64,000 nucleotides of DNA from an uncultured Lachnospiraceae bacterium (GTDB lineage Bacteria > Bacillota > Clostridia > Lachnospirales > Lachnospiraceae), in NCBI GenBank assembly GCA_948794795.1, contig CAQGLR010000008.1:1-64000 (forward strand). The letters run 5' to 3'. Positions within the stretch are counted from its first letter, which is position 1. Each line of letters begins with the position of its first letter. A model generated the notes under the pieces. That model saw only the letters and a program-made list of their open reading frames with translations, was not told the origin of the DNA and did not search any database. The position numbers and the translations under genes are program-made. Positions 46,682 to 54,911 of this stretch are shown piece after piece.

Positions 46682-46738
46682 AAAAAACTCCCTTCATATT
46701 TCTATCACAATATATGAGGGAGCATTATAAATTATTAC

Positions 46739-46978
46739 CTATAAAACTTTATACAATTCTTTGGCTTCATCTTTCTTATACGTTTCTTCAAGGCTTAAAA
46801 CCTCAACTTTAACCTGCTTGTCACCAAATCCTATTTCTATAATATCACCAACTTTGACATTAAGTGATGCTTTGGCAGTTTTACCATTAACTTTTATCCT
46901 TCCTGCATCACATGCCTCATTGGCAACAGGCCTTCTCTTGATAAGCCTTGAAACTTTAAGATATTTATCTAATCTCAT
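46739..46978 (-). CDS. rqcP: S4-domain RNA-binding protein RqcP (YabO)
   Basis: 79 residues formed almost wholly by an S4 domain: MRLDKYLKVSRLIKRR, then GRIKVNGKTAK and VKVGDIIEI. RqcP works with RqcH in ribosome quality control, stabilising the P-site tRNA on stalled 50S subunits. The order HU-rqcP-yabP-yabQ-divIC is conserved in Firmicutes, which supports the call over other small S4 proteins. Confidence 0.9.
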   Translation of the reverse strand: MRLDKYLKVSRLIKRRPVANEACDAGRIKVNGKTAKASLNVKVGDIIEIGFGDKQVKVEVLSLEETYKKDEAKELYKVL

Positions 46979-47077
46979 GTCATATCCTCCTGGTTATAAA
47001 CATATATATTAAGAGTGCATGGCTGGCACAGATATGCCTGCATCCAGCTTTAAGCAGGTTTTATTAAAGATACAAAA

Positions 47078-47097
47078 GGGGCTGTTAAAACAGCCCC
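47078..47097 (-). terminator. Terminator of the HU gene
   Basis: GGGGCTG and CAGCCCC around TTAAAA, followed on the minus strand by TTTTG. It lies about 20 bases past the HU stop codon. Confidence 0.82.
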
Positions 47098-47118
47098 ATC
47101 AAATACCATAAACAAAAT

Positions 47119-47394
47119 TTACTGGTTAACGACATCTTTTAAAGCTTTACCTGCTTTGAACTTAGGAGCTTTAGAAGCTTTAATCTTCATTTTAGCACCT
47201 GTTAACGGATTCCTGCCTTCTCTTGCAGCTCTTTCAACAACTTCAAATGTACCAAATCCAACGAGCTGGATCTTCTCACCCTTCTGTAACTCTTCTGACA
47301 CTACATCAATAAAAGCTTTTAATGCTTTCTCTGAATCTTTCTTGGAAAGTTCTGTTTTCTCAGCAATAGCTGCTACTAACTCTGTCTTGTTCAT
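47119..47394 (-). CDS. hup: DNA-binding protein HU
   Basis: The ATG at 47392-47394 behind GAGGAGG gives 91 residues, the standard HU length. MNKTELVAAIAE, KIQLVGFGTFEV and GRNPLTG with the arm sequence are intact. HU compacts and bends DNA as a homodimer. The gene has its own strong promoter at 47441-47469 and its own terminator. Confidence 0.97.
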   Translation of the reverse strand: MNKTELVAAIAEKTELSKKDSEKALKAFIDVVSEELQKGEKIQLVGFGTFEVVERAAREGRNPLTGAKMKIKASKAPKFKAGKALKDVVNQ

Positions 47395-47440
47395 GGATAA
47401 ATCCTCCTCATAAAATATTTCCGTAAAACCTACATGTCTA

Positions 47441-47469
47441 TTTATACCCTCATTATATGGATTTGTCAA
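47441..47469 (-). promoter_or_regulatory. SigA promoter of the HU gene
   Basis: On the minus strand TTGACA (47464-47469) and TATAAA (47441-47446) with a 17-base spacer, about 50 bases before the start codon. Confidence 0.85.
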
Positions 47470-47655
47470 GGTTTTTCGCGAATTATCACAGTTTTTTTAC
47501 CTATTTTTTTAAATTCAATGTATTTTTAAGCTGGATAAGCTAAAATACATGTAAAAATCCCAAAATCCAGGAACATCACAGACATTTCACAGAAGTATGC
47601 CCAACAGTAAAAGTGGCACAATACCAGCCGCAACATATGTTATATACTGTGCATT

Positions 47656-48837
47656 TCACTTCCTTAATCCTATATACTGGTATTGTTCAGGTTTATTACC
47701 ATTTACAACCATATCCTCAAGCCCGTCAAAAACAGATTTTGTTTCTTCAACTGTAAAATCACGCCCTGCAAGCCCATAAATATAATTTACAGTTTCAACC
47801 ATAACTTTATTACGGAACAATGCAGATGTAACTTCACTTCCAAGTGGTCCTCCGTTTCCATTATAGCTCTCACAACGGTCCATAATTGCAACCGCCTTGC
47901 ATCCTTTAAGCGCCTGTGCTATCTCATCTGCAGGGAACGGACGGAAAACCCTTAACTTAAGTACACCTGCTTTCCTGCCATGTGACCTCATCTCATCAAC
48001 AGCCTGCTTTGCAGTCCCTGCTGCTGAACCCATTATAAGCATTATATAATCTGCATCTTTAGTTTTATATTCTTCAAAAAGCCCATATTCCCTGCCAGAA
48101 ATTTTCTTAAACTTCCTGGCAACTTCAAGTATTACTTCTTTGGCATTCTCAAGTGCAATCTCCTGGTTCTTCTTAGCTTCCATAGCATAATTACTTATAG
48201 AATAAGGTCCTGCTGAAACTGGCTTGCCAGGATTTAAAAGATATTCTTCTGGCTGGTACTCACCAACAAATTTCTTTACAGCCTTATCTTCCATAAGTTC
48301 AATATTTTCAACTGCATGGCTTGTGATAAACCCGTCCTGGCAAATCATTACAGGAAGATGTACAGATTCATTCTCTGCAATAGGATATGCCTGTATAAAG
48401 TTATCATATGCTTCCTGGTTATTCTCTGCATAAATCTGTATCCATCCAGTATCCCTTGCTCCCATGCTGTCAGAATGGTCACAGTTAATATTTATAGGAC
48501 CTGATAATGTACGGTTCACAAGTGCAAGCACTATTGGAAGCCTGTTAGAAGCAGCAAGCAGAAGTTCCTCCCACATAAGGGCAAGACCTGCTGATGACGT
48601 AGCTGTAAGGCTTCTTGCACCTGCCGCTTCTGCCCCTATTGCAGCACTCATCGAAGAGTGTTCACTTTCCACAGGTATAAACTCTGTGTCCATCTCACCA
48701 TTTGCTATATATGTAGAAACCATCTGTGGTATTTCTGTAGAAGGAGTTATAGGAAATGCTGGCATAACATCAGGATTAATCTGGCGTATAGCATATGATA
48801 CAGCTTCATTTCCAGACATACGTTCTTTAATAGACAT
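47656..48837 (-). CDS. porA: 2-oxoacid:ferredoxin oxidoreductase, alpha subunit (PorA-like)
   Basis: ATG at 48835-48837, overlapping the delta-subunit stop (TAATG); 393 residues, the normal length. PITPSTEIPQM near the N-terminus, VESEHSSMSAAIGA and SAGLALMWEEL are typical of the alpha subunit of pyruvate- or 2-oxoacid:ferredoxin oxidoreductases. These enzymes oxidise 2-oxoacids to acyl-CoA and pass electrons to ferredoxin. The beta subunit, which holds the thiamine diphosphate site, normally follows but is absent here. Only 261 bases of non-coding sequence lie between this gene and hup. Confidence 0.9.
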   Translation of the reverse strand: MSIKERMSGNEAVSYAIRQINPDVMPAFPITPSTEIPQMVSTYIANGEMDTEFIPVESEHSSMSAAIGAEAAGARSLTATSSAGLALMWEELLLAASNRLPIVLALVNRTLSGPININCDHSDSMGARDTGWIQIYAENNQEAYDNFIQAYPIAENESVHLPVMICQDGFITSHAVENIELMEDKAVKKFVGEYQPEEYLLNPGKPVSAGPYSISNYAMEAKKNQEIALENAKEVILEVARKFKKISGREYGLFEEYKTKDADYIMLIMGSAAGTAKQAVDEMRSHGRKAGVLKLRVFRPFPADEIAQALKGCKAVAIMDRCESYNGNGGPLGSEVTSALFRNKVMVETVNYIYGLAGRDFTVEETKSVFDGLEDMVVNGNKPEQYQYIGLRK

Positions 48838-49142
48838 TATCCAATACCCTCCTTCATCTCTATAGCACCAAATGGACAAGCCTTTGCACAGATACCACAT
48901 CCCTTGCAGTGGTCATAGTCAAAATCCCCACGCAAGCCATCTTTAACAGGTATGCTGCTGTCTGGGCATACTGGTGCACATAAAAGGCATTGTTTACATT
49001 TATCTTTATAAAAAACTGGTGTATTAGTCCTCCACTCCCCTGTATTAAAAAGCTTTGAAGTCCCTCCCGCAAATACCATAAGACCTTCTGTAAGGTCCTG
49101 GTGCGGGCTGTGTTCATTAATCTTTGTTATATCAGTTCTCAT
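48837..49142 (-). CDS. porD: 2-oxoacid:ferredoxin oxidoreductase, delta (ferredoxin) subunit
   Basis: 101 residues from the ATG at 49140-49142. Two CxxCxxCxxxCP motifs (CKQCLLCAPVCP and CKGCGICAKACP) bind two 4Fe-4S clusters. The subunit carries electrons out of the enzyme. It overlaps the alpha-subunit gene by one base. The gamma-subunit gene lies about 790 bases upstream, beyond a nest of repeats. Confidence 0.92.
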   Translation of the reverse strand: MRTDITKINEHSPHQDLTEGLMVFAGGTSKLFNTGEWRTNTPVFYKDKCKQCLLCAPVCPDSSIPVKDGLRGDFDYDHCKGCGICAKACPFGAIEMKEGIG

Positions 49143-49331
49143 TACCAAATTTCTCCAATCAGTATAATCTTATAATAATATAATCTTTTGTTATGGCACT
49201 ATAATGTCAGGTTTAAATTTCCACATTTTTTAATACACAAGTATCCTGGCTCTGGCAATTCCAAAATTTTACCAACAGCAGTCCGCTTGGATGCAACGTC
49301 ATTTAGTTAAGAAATCTTTCTGTAAATAGCA

Positions 49332-49565
49332 GATTTATAGGGGTTTAAAATTAAATTTTTCATAGGCTATGTGGCTCTGGCAATTCCAAAGTTTTACCAT
49401 CGGCAGCCGCTTGCGCTTGGATGGGATGCGCAGTGGTGCCTAAAATCTGAAAACACCAGATTTAAGCACCAGCGCCCCCAAACAGCTGCCTTTTGGTAAA
49501 ACATTTGGAACTTGCCAGAGTAATATAATCTTTGTATAATTTTAATTTTTAAACCCCTATAAATC
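49332..49565. repeat. Inner family 1 copy inside another copy
   Basis: A complete palindrome of the same family: GGCTCTGGCAATTCC near 49372 and GGAACTTGCCAGAG ending at 49520. Outer arms GATTTATAGGGGTTTAAAA and TTTTAAACCCCTATAAATC are perfect inverses. The centre is shorter than in other copies: the long TTTCT-type hairpin is missing, leaving AAATCTG...CAGATTT. Confidence 0.8.
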
Positions 49566-49600
49566 TTTTATTGGTTAGGATTTTCTTAACTAAATGACAT

Positions 49601-49719
49601 GATGTTGGAGTCAAAAGCTTTTTTATACCAAATTGTATACAATATATAGTGGTTTGATTATATTTTGCTACATAATATAGGCACCTTTTGAATAGAAATA
49701 ACATTTTGACCCCAACATC
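49601..49719. mobile_element. 119-bp MITE-like element with 7-bp target duplication
   Basis: GATGTTGGAGTCAAAA (49601-49616) and TTTTGACCCCAACATC (49704-49719) are 16-base terminal inverted repeats with one mismatch. ATGACAT stands directly outside both ends (49594-49600 and 49720-49726), as a perfect 7-base direct repeat. The interior is AT-rich and codes for nothing. Removing the element and one ATGACAT restores CTAAATGACATTATG, close to CTAAATGACATTGTG at about 510-530. The parent transposon is not in this window. Confidence 0.82.
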
Positions 49720-49929
49720 ATGACATTATGCCTGAATGGAATACACAGTGGCACATAAAACCGCAAATGCTTAATAGAAACAAAAATTTCTATATAAGCA
49801 TTGAATACCAGATTTAAGTACCAGCGTCCCCAAACAGCTGCTTTTTGGTAAAACATTTGGAACTTGCCAGAGTAATATAATCTTTGTATAATTTAAAAAA
49901 TGAGGAACTTTAAAATAACAGGATATGCC

Positions 49930-50538
49930 TTATGCAGAAAGACTCATTTTATCTTCTTCCATAGCTGTCCATACTACATCATATGCCATTTTCAGTGCAT
50001 TCATATTACCTTCTATTACTTCAGGTTTCTTAGCAAATTTATGCTGGTATGATGCTTCCATCTCCCTGATAAATGTATCCCTGTCCATAACACCGCTTAC
50101 AGCTACAATGGCAGCAAGCATAGGTGAATTAGGGAAGTTCTTTCCAAGTGTTTCTTCTGAAATCTTCCTTGCATCAACTGTATAAATACGTCCCTCATAT
50201 CCCTCTAATTTCTCTGCAATTTCTTCCCTGCTTTTAGGTGTATTTATAATAATAGCACCATTTCTTTTAATTCCTGCTGTAACATCTACTGATGAGAGAA
50301 GCGTTTCATCAACTACTACTACATAGTCTGGTGTATATATGTTTGAATGAACGCGGATTTTGCTAGCACTAATCCTGTTATAAGCAGTAATAGGTGCACC
50401 CATGCGCTCAGGACCATACTCTGGGAATCCCTGTACATTCTGTCCTGTTTTAAATGCTACATCTGCCAGCAATAATGCTGCAGTCTTTGCACCCTGTCCT
50501 CCTCTTCCATGCCATCTTACTTCAATTCCGTTATTCAT
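49930..50538 (-). CDS. porC: 2-oxoacid:ferredoxin oxidoreductase, gamma subunit (PorC-like)
   Basis: 202 residues, full length. The N-terminal WHGRGGQGAKTAALLLADVAF and FPEYGPERMGAP motifs identify the gamma subunit. It is the first gene of the cluster. In relatives gamma, delta, alpha and beta genes are contiguous. Here the next subunit gene is displaced by the repeat nest at 49248-49872, so either the transcript reads through it or the delta-alpha pair has its own promoter. Confidence 0.9.
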   Translation of the reverse strand: MNNGIEVRWHGRGGQGAKTAALLLADVAFKTGQNVQGFPEYGPERMGAPITAYNRISASKIRVHSNIYTPDYVVVVDETLLSSVDVTAGIKRNGAIIINTPKSREEIAEKLEGYEGRIYTVDARKISEETLGKNFPNSPMLAAIVAVSGVMDRDTFIREMEASYQHKFAKKPEVIEGNMNALKMAYDVVWTAMEEDKMSLSA

Positions 50539-50897
50539 TGTTATAATCTCCTTTTACTTTTAATTTATCTTTTTAATTCTTATGTTAATCTATAATTTAC
50601 CATACAAACACCACTCATGGTTTTAAGTGGCATGTATAATTATATCTTGCTTTAAAAAAAAGTAAAGGGATTTTGAATATTTTCTTTCATTTTGGCAATG
50701 AATATTTTTCACTTTAATTATATAAAAATTATTTATTATTATACATATTCTTTAAACAGCATACTTATGGGGAGCAAATTAAATGTTTTAATGGACACTA
50801 ACCGGCTTGTTGCCATACAAGTTAGAAATTTTTATATACTATGAAAAACCATAAATACAACAATAAAATATTTTATTTATAAATTTAAAACCAGGGC
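50539..50897. other. Intergenic region between divergent por and bla-type operons
   Basis: AT-rich, no gene recognised. The promoter and operators of the downstream BlaI-type gene start at 50898. Confidence 0.4.
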
Positions 50898-50926
50898 TTG
50901 ACAAGTTGGTTCTATTGAGATAGAAT
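50898..50926 (+). promoter_or_regulatory. SigA promoter of the BlaI/BlaR1-type operon
   Basis: TTGACA at 50898-50903, TAGAAT at 50921-50926, spacer 17 bases. The -10 lies at the edge of the first operator. Confidence 0.85.
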
Positions 50927-50949
50927 ATGGTCATTCTATTGCAATAGAA
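50910..50949 (+). promoter_or_regulatory. Twin palindromic operators for the BlaI-type repressor
   Basis: Two 16-base palindromes, TTCTATTGAGATAGAA (50910-50925) and TTCTATTGCAATAGAA (50934-50949), have centres 24 bases apart. The first covers the spacer and -10; the second lies on the transcript start and just before the AGGAGGGG binding site. They are the obvious targets for the repressor encoded next. Confidence 0.8.
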
Positions 50950-50963
50950 GGAGGGGTATTATT

Positions 50964-51323
50964 ATGTCTGTTAAACTATTTGAGTCTGAATTAAAGGTAA
51001 TGGACTTATTATGGAAGGAAGGTGATTTATCAGCAAAAGAAATTGCACAGCGTTTAAAAGAACAAATTAACTGGAGCAAAACAACTACATACACGGTATT
51101 AAAAAAATGTGTGGAAAAGCAGGCTATACTGCGTACAGAACCAGGTTTTATGTGCACGCCCTTGATAAGCAGGGAAGAAGTACAAAAAGCTGCAACAGAT
51201 GATTTAATTAACAGAATGTATGATGGCTCAAAAGATTTATTAATTGCATCTTTGCTTGGCGGCCAGGAAATAACACCAGATAAAATTGCAAAATTAAAGA
51301 AAATGGCAGAGGATTTGAAATGA
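50964..51323 (+). CDS. BlaI/MecI-family transcriptional repressor
   Basis: 119 residues. A winged helix with ELKVMDLLWKEGDLSAKEIAQRL and WSKTTTYTVLKKCVEKQ matches the BlaI family. The C-terminal half is the dimerisation helix, where receptor-triggered cleavage normally occurs. It is followed after nine bases by the receptor-protease gene. It presumably represses its own operon through the twin operators. Target genes elsewhere are unknown. Confidence 0.92.
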   Translation: MSVKLFESELKVMDLLWKEGDLSAKEIAQRLKEQINWSKTTTYTVLKKCVEKQAILRTEPGFMCTPLISREEVQKAATDDLINRMYDGSKDLLIASLLGGQEITPDKIAKLKKMAEDLK

Positions 51324-51331
51324 GGTGATAT

Positions 51332-52825
51332 ATGGATAAAATGTTATACATGGTAATAACTGGTTCGTTTCTGATTATAGTAATTATGTGTTTCAGGCAT
51401 TTCTTCCAAAACCAGGTTCCAAAACGGTTTATGGTATTTTTATGGATTTTTGCTATAGCACGTTTACTTTTACCAATTTCCATTCCAGTCAGGCTTTCAT
51501 CAGCCACTTACTGGAATATAACAGAAACATCCTGCCAGCAACATATAAGTAACAATAATTCATATAATAAGCTTATTGATGGACATACAATATGCAACAG
51601 CGGTACAAATTCTGGTAAAACAGTAAAACCAGCACCAGAAACAGTATTTTTACTAAAAAATATTCTTTTTACTTTATGGCTGTCAATAGCTGTTTTTCTT
51701 GCTATAAGAATTTGCATAAAGCACATTCAAAGCTGCAGGCTATACAATATATCACTTCCATTTTGTGAAGAAAGAGCTGCTAAATGGTTACAGGCACATC
51801 ATAGTTTCCGTAAAATAGATTTGCGTAAATCTGAATTAATAAAAAGCCCATTGACTTATGGAATTATCCATCCAGTAATTTTACTTCCTTCTGGAACAGA
51901 CCTGGATGAAGAAGAATTTCTATGTATTATGGAGCATGAATGGATACATATACGCAGATGGGATGTCCTTGTAAAATACTTGCTATACCTGACAGTATGC
52001 ATCTACTGGTTCAATCCACTGGTATGGATAATGGCTATACTGATGGACAGGGATATAGAAATGGCTTGTGATGAAGAGGTTATAAAAAAATATCCTGGCA
52101 GTTTTAAGAAAACTTATGCACTTATTTTAATCCGTATGGCAGAAAACCGCCAGAACTCTGTTGGTCCAGTTAATGCTTGTTTCTCCAGGCATTCAGAAAT
52201 AGAAGAAAGGATTTGGTCAATTATGAAAACAAAGAAATATTCATGGAAAGCAGCAGCTTTGGCAGCCGGAATGCTTTGTTGTACAATAACAGCATTTACA
52301 GTTTCAGCACAAGGAACACCAGAAAAAATAAATATAAATACAACAGAAACACAGATAAAAGAAACAGAAACTACAGATAAACAAACCATAACTGGCAATA
52401 CAGAAAACCAGCAAACAATTATTGATACTAAAACTACAGAAAAAAACGAAACAGGTGCTATAAATGAACAGATTGTCAAAATAGCACAAAAATATATAGG
52501 CAATCCTTATAAACATGGTGGAACAGATTTAACCACTGGTGTTGACAGCATAGGATTTGTAAAGGCAATTTATGGACTAGCTGGAATTAAATTGCCAGCA
52601 GATATCAATGAACTGGCCGCTACCGGGACAGAAACTTCATTAACAGAATTATCTGCAGGAGATATCATAATATACAGCGGAACAGCTTTAGAAGACAAAT
52701 TATCACATGCAGCTATTTATGATGGAAATGGACAAGTAATACATGCCAGCAATATGAAGGAAGGCATAAAAATTTCTGATTTAAATTACAGGGAAATATG
52801 CATGGCTATAAAAATTTTAAAATAA
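51332..52825 (+). CDS. BlaR1/MecR1-type M56 metalloprotease receptor with a Cys-less NlpC/P60-like sensor domain
   Basis: 497 residues. Hydrophobic helices near 3-20, 33-50, 108-128 and about 215-235, with the M56 zinc site HEWIH at 202-206 and a downstream acidic MACDEEV. A further helix (about 303-320) leads to a threonine/glutamate-rich linker and an extracytoplasmic C-terminal domain of about 115 residues. In BlaR1 this place holds a penicillin-binding domain. Here it is an NlpC/P60-like fold (KYIGNPYKHGGTD...GVDSIGFVKAIYG...GDIIIY...SHAAIYDGNGQVIHAS). The usual GxDCSGFV is GVDSIGFV, so the catalytic cysteine is serine (S406), while the histidine region is kept. It may bind cell-wall fragments without cleaving them. 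Signal transfer to BlaI is inferred from gene pairing. Confidence 0.85.
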   Translation: MDKMLYMVITGSFLIIVIMCFRHFFQNQVPKRFMVFLWIFAIARLLLPISIPVRLSSATYWNITETSCQQHISNNNSYNKLIDGHTICNSGTNSGKTVKPAPETVFLLKNILFTLWLSIAVFLAIRICIKHIQSCRLYNISLPFCEERAAKWLQAHHSFRKIDLRKSELIKSPLTYGIIHPVILLPSGTDLDEEEFLCIMEHEWIHIRRWDVLVKYLLYLTVCIYWFNPLVWIMAILMDRDIEMACDEEVIKKYPGSFKKTYALILIRMAENRQNSVGPVNACFSRHSEIEERIWSIMKTKKYSWKAAALAAGMLCCTITAFTVSAQGTPEKININTTETQIKETETTDKQTITGNTENQQTIIDTKTTEKNETGAINEQIVKIAQKYIGNPYKHGGTDLTTGVDSIGFVKAIYGLAGIKLPADINELAATGTETSLTELSAGDIIIYSGTALEDKLSHAAIYDGNGQVIHASNMKEGIKISDLNYREICMAIKILK

Positions 52826-52859
52826 ATCCTGAATCTTAACTTTACAGGATTATACAAGG

Positions 52860-52905
52860 AACAGGCTGCATAACTAAGGCACACTTTGTTTATGCAGCCT
52901 GTTTA
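52860..52905 (+). terminator. Terminator of the BlaI/BlaR1-type operon
   Basis: AACAGGCTGCATA and TATGCAGCCTGTT form a 13-bp stem (52860-52872 and 52891-52903), followed by TATT. Confidence 0.75.
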
Positions 52906-53084
52906 TTAATACCCATTACCACAATCCAATAACGGCAGACAATTATTGAAAAGATACAATAAAATTTAATGGAATTGTATATATATCTATGATAAAATAA
53001 TTATATTGGACAATTAAGCAAACCCAAACCACAATACCAGAAATACATACTTAACTGTTACTGGCAATTTAAGGAGAAAAACAT

Positions 53085-53501
53085 TTGGAAATAAAAGCTG
53101 TAACAAATAATGATAAAGAATTTGTAATGAGCATTGCCAAACATATTAATGATACAGGTTATAATAACCTGGTATATACAAAATCTGGTTATGTTATATG
53201 GGAAAAAACCCAACGTACCGGAATAATAGTACACTGTATTTTGTGGGATAATATTCCATTTATGAACTTTTTATTTATTAAAGAAGAATACCGTAATAAA
53301 GGATTGGCAAAACAGGCAATAATTAGCTGGGAAAATGAAATGAAAAACCAGGGCTATAAGATGACTTTGATTTCAACACAGGTTGATGAGGGAGCACAAC
53401 ATTTATACCGTAAACTAGGATATATAGATTGTGGCGGATTGGTATTTAATAATACACCCTTTGACCAGCCTATGGAAATGTTTTTTAGAAAAGTTTTATA
53501 G
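53085..53501 (+). CDS. GNAT-family N-acetyltransferase
   Basis: 138 residues, TTG start at 53085 with GGAG seven bases before. The acetyl-CoA binding motif A is EEYRNKGLAKQAI (about 66-78). HLYRKLGYIDCGG near the end is the usual motif B. GNAT enzymes acetylate amines on small molecules or proteins; the substrate is not apparent. The gene stands alone. Confidence 0.85.
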   Translation: MEIKAVTNNDKEFVMSIAKHINDTGYNNLVYTKSGYVIWEKTQRTGIIVHCILWDNIPFMNFLFIKEEYRNKGLAKQAIISWENEMKNQGYKMTLISTQVDEGAQHLYRKLGYIDCGGLVFNNTPFDQPMEMFFRKVL

Positions 53502-53697
53502 AAAATAAATTCCCTTACTGTAATTATCATTTTAAAAAATGTATAATGAGTATAAAAACTTAATTTTATTAAAATACATAAACAGGATTTTATATGAAAT
53601 AAATTAATCCGGGGAAAAATCATTTATTTAAACAAACCTTAATAGACAGGGTGTTTTATGTGTATTTGAAAATTAAATTTATACAAAGATTATATCA

Positions 53698-53880
53698 CTC
53701 TGGCAAGTTCCAAATGTTTTACCAAAAGGCAGCTGTTATGAATACGCTGGTGCTTAAGTCCCGTATTAAATGTTTCTGTGAAACATTTGTTTCACAGAAA
53801 CATTGGGGCTTTATGCACCACTGCGTATTCATCCAAGCGCAAGCGGCTGCCGATGGTAAAATTTTGGAATTGCCAGAGCC
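53698..53880. repeat. Palindromic repeat, family 1 copy in reverse orientation
   Basis: CTCTGGCAAGTTCC opens and GGAATTGCCAGAG closes the element, and the core hairpin is AAATGTTTCTGTG with CACAGAAACATT. It lies between the GNAT gene and the convergent VanY gene, about 50 bases from the VanY stop codon. Confidence 0.85.
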
Positions 53881-53928
53881 ACATAACCTGTAAGATATTT
53901 AATTTTCGCACATCCATAACCTCCCCAT

Positions 53929-54753
53929 TTATAACCTCTGGTAAAATTCCTCTAATGTAATATGGTTTTCCCTTATATATTGTGCTGCCTCTTTCCCAAC
54001 ATACCTAAAGTGCCAAGGTTCAAAATTAACTCCTGTAACCTGTGTTTTATCTTCTGGATAGCGCAATATAAAACCATATTTATAACAATTTTCCCTAAGC
54101 CACTTATTACCAGGCTCTTCCGTCTGGGAAACATCCATATTAGTATTACCTGAACAAAGTATATCAAGTGCAAGCCCTGTCTGGTGTTCACTGCACCTTG
54201 CTGGCATAGTTTCCTTATATACTTCTTTTAATGCATCTTCATATGACATACCCTTATTTATAAATGCATTTACATCCTCATCAACAAGCCTCTGCTGTTT
54301 CTCAGGGCTTCTATAAGCAGAAGCTATCCAGTAACTATAACCATGTTCCTTTGCCTCTGCAAGCATATTTACTAAATCATCATAAAGATAAAAAGAAGCC
54401 TGTAACCTTCCATTACATATATACATTAAAAACGGGTTATAATCATATTCCAGCGGGTTATCCTTATTAGCAAGCACAAGCAGTTCTTTATTTTTATTAA
54501 AAATCTTAAGACACTTTTTACTTTTCTTTTTATGAGAACCATTATTTATACCAATACTATCTTGTATGTTTGTATAAGAATCATTTAAACTGTCCTGCTT
54601 ATTATAATTAGCTCTTAATTTTACATTATATTTTGCACTTTCTGTTAATTTTGCCTTACTGCCCCCTTTCAAAGCCATAAAACAAAACATTCCTAAAACC
54701 ATTACCACACAAATTACACAACATAATAAACTTTTAAATATTCTTTTAACCAT
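53929..54753 (-). CDS. VanY-family D-alanyl-D-alanine carboxypeptidase
   Basis: 274 residues. A single N-terminal membrane helix (about 9-28) anchors it outside the cell. The zinc peptidase motifs are complete: SEHQTGLALD (H190, D197) and FEPWHFR (E245, H248). VanY-type enzymes remove the terminal D-alanine of peptidoglycan stem peptides. The linker between anchor and enzyme is lysine- and asparagine-rich. The neighbouring two-component genes lie on the same strand, so it could be part of that regulon. Position alone suggests this. Confidence 0.92.
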   Translation of the reverse strand: MVKRIFKSLLCCVICVVMVLGMFCFMALKGGSKAKLTESAKYNVKLRANYNKQDSLNDSYTNIQDSIGINNGSHKKKSKKCLKIFNKNKELLVLANKDNPLEYDYNPFLMYICNGRLQASFYLYDDLVNMLAEAKEHGYSYWIASAYRSPEKQQRLVDEDVNAFINKGMSYEDALKEVYKETMPARCSEHQTGLALDILCSGNTNMDVSQTEEPGNKWLRENCYKYGFILRYPEDKTQVTGVNFEPWHFRYVGKEAAQYIRENHITLEEFYQRL

Positions 54754-54911
54754 TCTGCTATTCTCCTTATCTAAAGTTACAATCTGGTTACAGCACCATT
54801 TTGTATTAAAAGCACTACTGTTACTCTTTACATATAAAACTTTAGATAATAATAGCTTCCTGCTGTATAATTTTTATTTCAAATTTGCATCATAAATGCA
54901 TAATTACTATT

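Larger units (their letters stand above)
49248..49872. repeat. Family 1 palindromic repeat split by nested insertions
   Basis: The left arm (GGCTCTGGCAATTCC...CCGCTTGGATG, 49248-49293) and the right part (from about 49730: GAATGGAATACACAGTGGC, the AATGCTTAATAGAAAC hairpin, then GGAACTTGCCAGAG ending at 49872) together make one family 1 copy. About 430 bases of other repeat DNA lie between them. Around the inserted part is an inverted pair, GTCATTTAGTTAAG (49298-49311) and CTTAACTAAATGAC (49585-49598). The whole nest separates porC-type and porD-type genes. Confidence 0.75.

Noticed and set aside
47590..47655. In-frame hydrophobic stretch (NAQYITYVAAGIVPLLLLGILL-like, about 20 residues) just after the porA stop
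   Set aside because: It has no start codon or binding site of its own; it may be a remnant of a membrane protein gene, but it is too short to support.
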